Source of the DNA: Larix sibirica
Lineage: Eukaryota > Streptophyta > Pinopsida > Pinales > Pinaceae
Direction: 5' to 3'
Assembly: GCA_004151065.3 (NCBI GenBank)
Contig: NWUY0300034688.1
Coordinates: 13,023-25,258, forward strand
DNA: 12,236 nucleotides
The notes under the pieces are model-generated. The model ran no database searches. It was not told the origin of the DNA and saw nothing but the letters and a program-made list of their open reading frames with translations. The translations under genes were made by a program, and so were the position numbers. Of the stretch, positions 8,817 to 12,236 are shown piece by piece (position 1 is the first letter of the stretch; the number at the start of each line of letters is the position of its first letter).

Positions 8817-8832
8817 TATTTGATTGTTTGTC
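8815..8832 (+). repeat. 3' target-site duplication of the LINE
   Basis: Exact copy of 703-720. Its last three bases (GTC, 8830-8832) are also the first bases of the adjacent SINE, so the LINE took part of the SINE into its target. Confidence 0.92.
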
Positions 8833-9028
8833 CATTGGATGTAGCTTGGGTGGTTGGGAGGAATGATTGTTACCCTCCCCACCCAAGTTCAATTCTTGTA
8901 TTGACTATGTAACAATCGAGTGAATTATGTAATTCTGGCCATACCATGATTCTCCGGAATAGTAGGTGTTGGCATTTCTCCCGATAAATGTAGCCCTTGA
9001 CAACAGTAAGCCACCATTTAAAAAAAAA
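8830..9028 (+). mobile_element. tRNA-derived SINE (candidate)
   Basis: About 199 bp, a typical plant SINE length. An A-box-like TAGCTTGGGTGG starts at 8842 and a B-box-like AGTTCAATTCT at 8886, in the order and roughly the spacing of an RNA polymerase III promoter. The element ends in an A run (9020-9028). TTGATTGTTT occurs immediately before it (8820-8829) and after its tail (9029-9038), a 10-bp target duplication. SINEs encode no protein and depend on a LINE. The open frame on the other strand (8870-9055) is chance. Confidence 0.72.
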
Positions 9029-9038
9029 TTGATTGTTT
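9029..9038 (+). repeat. 3' target-site duplication of the SINE
   Basis: TTGATTGTTT, the third copy of this 10-mer in the locus after 708-717 and 8820-8829 (the 2894-2903 copy is within the duplicated block). Confidence 0.72.
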
Positions 9039-9163
9039 ATAGCAAATTTTGCCAAGTTGTTGTTTACTTCTCATATGAAATAAAGAGATACTATGTATTT
9101 TAAGGTTTCTTTTCATATTTGCAATACACTTTCTATGTGATGGTAGAAGATAAGAGTGTTTTT

Positions 9164-9245
9164 AACATGTTTTTGATATGGTTTAGTACTTTCATGGATT
9201 TTTCAACATGTTTTCGATATGGTTTAGTAATTTCATGGATTGCTT
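9164..9245. repeat. Tandem pair of a 41-bp unit, with diverged relatives
   Basis: Units 9164-9204 and 9205-9245 match at 36 of 41 positions. The block just before them (CAATACACTTTCTATGTG, 9122-9139) recurs at 9511-9528 with 16 of 18 matches, followed by a diverged GATATAGTTTAATCAT-like stretch, and weakly again near 9640. This suggests an old repeat family. The 85-codon open frame across it (9119-9376) has no recognisable product. Confidence 0.75.
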
Positions 9246-9308
9246 TCTTTGTCATTTTGTTTTTGTTTTTAATTTTTCTTATAGGTTTCCATCAGGGTGT
9301 AGATTTAT

Positions 9309-9510
9309 TGGCAATAGGGTCTATTTTTAAGGGCACTCATTGCGATGTCATTGGTTCAAACCTCGTAGCCTCGTAGCCTTGTGTACCATGCATGGGGCAG
9401 TGTTGGTACTCCTAAATATATAGTGGTAGTAGACTGGAATCGACCTTATATCACACGAATACAAACATGACATAGTTATCGATTCCCCTAGTAATAATTT
9501 TTTATAAGTT
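9309..9510 (+). mobile_element. Possible second SINE or tRNA-like relic
   Basis: A good B-box core, GGTTCAAACC, sits at 9353-9362, 44 bp after a weak A-box-like TGGCAATAGGG at 9309. The same spacing is seen in the candidate SINE at 8830. No A tail or target duplication is convincing, so the right edge is a guess. Confidence 0.25.
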
Positions 9511-9814
9511 CAATACACTCTCTATGTCCATATACAAAGTTTTAGATATAGTTTAATCATATGAAGGATACTTTTTTTTCTTCCTTTTATGTTTATTCTA
9601 TACATTATTTACTCACCCATATATGAAAATGATGGAACATTTTTAATATGTAAATATAGTTAAATCATATTCAATAATATCCTTATTTTTTATTTTTTCT
9701 CTCTCAATTATGTCAAAATTTTCAAATTAGAATCTTCCACTGCATTAATATAATAACAATAATAATTTATTTATAAGGTTACAATCAAGCCAGACACTAA
9801 TTTGGTGTATGATA

Positions 9815-9837
9815 TCCCTTGTTTTTAGGACAAGGGA
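9815..9837. repeat. Short perfect inverted repeat
   Basis: TCCCTTGT and ACAAGGGA, 8-bp arms around a 7-nt spacer. No T run follows on either side that would make it a clear terminator. Meaning unknown. Confidence 0.6.
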
Positions 9838-9839
9838 CC

Positions 9840-10800
9840 CCTCTGCGCAGTGATATAACTGCTAAAGTTTATAAAAATATACATACCCTACCCCTCTAGA
9901 TTTGAATCTATTATAATTTCTATATATATCACTTCACAATTCATAATTATTCAAAATATATTAAACTTCCATTATGTTATTATGTTTATAAATTTATTAT
10001 TTTTTCTATAAATAAAAATATAAAATATACATTAGTTTTATAAATAATAACATTATTTTAATGTTTAAATAAAATGAAATATTTAACAATTTAAATTTAA
10101 CATTATTTTTATATTTTTTTAAGAATTTAGAAAGATGTTTAAATTCTCACATAAATTTGAATCAATATAAAATTTTCATAATGTCTTTATATAAAATGCT
10201 CTAATATCATATTCAATTATTTTAATATAAATCTATTTAACTTTTTTATAATATTTATTTATAAAGTTCTCTCAAATTATTTTCACTTATTTATATTTTA
10301 AATGAATATTTAAAAAAACACAAACAGATATATTATTTAATTATGTGAATTTGGTTGCTACAACTTTCTTATCAACTTGCGCTTCACCCTGGATCATCTA
10401 TCTTCATAGTAACCTTGATATGTGTCATACTACTACATTTTCCTTTTCCTTGTTGGTCCCTTCTTTCAAGTGGGTAGGGACTTTATGAATCATGCTACCA
10501 TTTTTTTATTAAATGGTACGTAAATTAAGTAAATTATTTTAAGTTATAATTTAAAATCAAACTCTGAAATTTTGGGTGCTCTGAGGATTTGGTGTTGAAT
10601 CCATTTCTACCATCAAAATCGCCATTAAAACACAGTTAAATATAAATTTTGCAAAATAAAAAATGTTTCATTCTAACGAAAAAGCTCCTATTCAAACCAA
10701 ATCATCAAATATTTAAACAACTTCTATCTTAATAAAATAATTTCTTATGCTTTTTTATTACATTTGCATTTGCATTTGCTTTACATAAATTAATAGTAAA
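9840..10800. other. AT-rich intergenic DNA, no gene seen
   Basis: Positions about 9890-10340 are strongly A+T rich with many short A and T runs and no useful open frame on either strand. It is the kind of DNA often found in plant matrix-attachment regions or decayed repeats, but neither is shown. A (CATTTG)3 hexamer repeat lies at 10761-10778. I see nothing else. Confidence 0.6.
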
Positions 10801-10807
10801 TTGGATC

Positions 10808-10830
10808 AATGCTATGCGAAACATAGCATT
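10808..10830. repeat. Short perfect inverted repeat
   Basis: AATGCTATG and CATAGCATT, 9-bp arms around a 5-nt loop (CGAAA). A second pair, AAATTAAT upstream and ATTAATTT downstream, could extend the stem with a bulge. Role unknown. Confidence 0.6.
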
Positions 10831-10879
10831 AATTTGAAACATTTGATATTTCATCTTTATTTCTTCAATGTTTGGATTA

Positions 10880-11200
10880 CCATTTGGCAACCACTGCCCT
10901 CCTCATACCACTGCGAACTTCCACCACCTGGAGCCCATCTCCTTGAACTTCCATTGTCCTCCTCTAGCCCCCACAACAACAAAACCCATCGAGCATGCTC
11001 ACACTTGACAAAAGGCCATCCAATCCTATTTCATCCATTAAAGCTTTGGTCGACCAGGAGCTGTAGACAGACCTTATCAATTTCTACTATCTCCCTTCAG
11101 CGACAGTAGGCACAGGGTGCTGAAGCTATAACAACATTTGAAATGGCGATAACCTCCAAGAGGCATAAGAAAGTCGATTTTGAAGCAAAGGTAGCTAAAT
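10880..11200 (+). other. GC-richer patch with weak exon-like pieces
   Basis: Base composition rises against its AT-rich surroundings. A 102-codon frame (10801-11109) is open but low-complexity. Two other pieces look more protein-like: frame 3 around 10980-11063, including MLTLDKRPSNPISSIKALVD and ending at TAG 11064-11066, and frame 1 from 11110 to 11193, including MAITSKRHKKVDFEAK followed by a GTAGCT that could be a donor site. I do not recognise a product. It may be a decayed gene fragment, or chance. Confidence 0.2.
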
Positions 11201-11209
11201 AGCTCTCCA

Positions 11210-11430
11210 CAAGATGCACAAAATACTATGCCTATGTCTGCAATTAAATTTGATGAGAAAATACAATTACAGATATGAAAACAAGGCCAGACAAACCTGC
11301 AGTTTTTACTATGCTAAGATCGAGCCCAATTGAATATAGCTACCTCTTTTCTTAAGCCCTATTGCAAGGACAATAGTTGGACATCCTTGCTCAAATTCCT
11401 GATAAACTCTTGCACCAGCATTGAACCAAA
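11210..11430 (-). other. Possible minus-strand exon fragment, unassigned
   Basis: Read on the minus strand, a TTTAG that could be an acceptor precedes an open stretch with WFNAGARVYQEFEQGC, ending near a possible GTAGCT donor. A second minus frame over the same bases also reads plausibly (FGSMLVQEFIRNLSKD), which weakens both. No family is recognised and no start, stop or neighbouring exon is secure. Confidence 0.15.
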
Positions 11431-11930
11431 CCTAAATATAGATTGGCTTTGGCTTTACGTTGCTTTCTTCAAATTGTCACAGCTTTTCCCATCAAAATAT
11501 TTCCATGAGACACTTTAGACATGGACTTAATTCATCTAAATTCAGTCACAGAAAATAAATAATCTCAAATTACAAATAATTTCGAGTTCTCCAATTTATA
11601 AAGTATTTCTATTAGATACGGTATTAGCACAAATATAATTTATCATGGTGATATAAAAACATAGTTCAAACCAGAACAAAGGACTACTCCTAAACCAAAA
11701 CTAGAGAGAGGACTACTCTTGTAAGCTGTCTTGATTCTTGGAAATTCTTGTAGGCCTATAAGAATGACCTCAACGACTTGAGCCAAGCTTGAACATTGTT
11801 ATCTAAAGTAGAAGCTGGTGTTGTTGCTAGTTGATAAGGCTCTAAAAGTATTGGAAATTAGAGACATGGAAAGGAATGGTGATGGAATTTATCTGTCATA
11901 CATAGAGTACTCCCCTCATTGTACGAGCAA
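11430..11930. other. Intergenic DNA, no gene seen
   Basis: I find no convincing frame, RNA gene or transposon end. The 62-codon plus-strand frame at 11330-11518 overlaps its left part and is unsupported. Confidence 0.5.
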
Positions 11931-12005
11931 CAGTCGAGATAGCCACCAATCGAGATAGTCAAGGTGTTGTACGACTATATCTATGAGTGTAGCCACCTGC
12001 TTCTC
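11931..12005 (+). repeat. 75-bp direct repeat, copy 1
   Basis: Matches 12125-12199 at about 67 of 75 positions, offset 194. The core ATAGCCACCAATCGAGATAG is identical in both. Within the unit the short word CGAGATAG recurs. The unit may be part of a degenerate satellite with a 194-bp period or the ends of an unseen element. Confidence 0.85.
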
Positions 12006-12124
12006 ATTTTTCCTATCGAGTGAACTCAAGTCGACCAAGCATTGAACTCTCATACAGTAAGTGCTCGAAATTTGAGTAAAACCATGGGGAGATAAGTTTT
12101 TTAATGACAAATATGCCAAGTAAA

Positions 12125-12199
12125 CAGCCACGATAGCCACCAATCGAGATAGTCAAGGTGCTTTACGACTATATCTATTAGAGTAGCCACTTGCTTCTC
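12125..12199 (+). repeat. 75-bp direct repeat, copy 2
   Basis: Partner of 11931-12005. The 119-bp spacer between the copies shows no clear similarity to the sequence that follows this copy, though the window ends 37 bp later. Confidence 0.85.
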
Positions 12200-12236
12200 T
12201 TGAAATTAGAGAGAGCGGACATTGTAACACACAACA

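Noticed and set aside
8870-9055. 61-residue minus-strand frame
   Set aside because: It lies over the candidate SINE and its A tail, giving a Phe/Lys run. No family is recognised.
11110-11193. Kinase-like start of a host gene, suggested by a QGAEA word
   Set aside because: The word is too short, the following residues do not fit a kinase, and the frame stops after 28 codons.
11916-12143. 75-residue minus-strand frame
   Set aside because: It runs across the 75-bp repeat, has no recognisable motif and starts inside the second repeat copy.
1-12236. CRISPR array, LTR retrotransposon, bacterial operon or organellar gene
   Set aside because: No regularly spaced short repeats, paired long terminal repeats, primer-binding site, bacterial gene packing or organelle genes were seen.

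Overview
The window looks like plant nuclear intergenic DNA. It is AT-rich, has no recognisable intact host gene, and carries a long non-LTR retrotransposon whose second ORF ends in an RNase H domain, an arrangement known from plant L1-type LINEs. A short SINE-like element sits directly beside it. The species cannot be read from the sequence. A dicot-like AT-rich plant is only an impression.

Layout. Positions 1-720 are flanking DNA with a (CT)17 tract (285-318) and a 144-bp fold-back with 56-bp arms (319-462). Positions 721 to about 8814 hold one decayed LINE inserted in + orientation, with a perfect 18-bp target-site duplication (703-720 and 8815-8832). Its parts are a 5' leader with a GNRA-capped hairpin, ORF1 (DUF4283-like domain plus CCHC zinc knuckle), ORF2 (AP-type endonuclease, reverse transcriptase, zf-RVT, RNase H), a 3' UTR and an A8 tail. 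ORF1 stop and ORF2 start overlap as TAATG at 4869-4873. Both ORFs are dead: ORF2 has 11 in-frame stops, three frame changes and an apparent internal deletion near 7035-7045.

The 5' part of the element and its flank appear twice: 444-2628 and 2630-4814 differ at only five noticed bases and meet at the single N at 2629. This is most simply two overlapping contig ends that were not merged. On that reading the real locus is about 2.19 kb shorter and the LINE is about 5.9 kb.

Positions 8830-9028 look like a tRNA-derived SINE (A-box-like, B-box-like, A tail). Its 10-bp target duplication is shared with the LINE target, so the order can be read: SINE first, then the LINE into the SINE's upstream duplication. 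From 9040 to the end there is no convincing gene. There are a 41-bp tandem repeat and diverged relatives, a very AT-rich stretch (about 9890-10340), a GC-richer patch at 10880-11420 with weak exon-like pieces on both strands, and a 75-bp direct repeat pair (11931-12005 and 12125-12199).

Nothing here looks like a new functional system. The value lies in the nested insertion history, the probable assembly duplication and a few structural details of the LINE.
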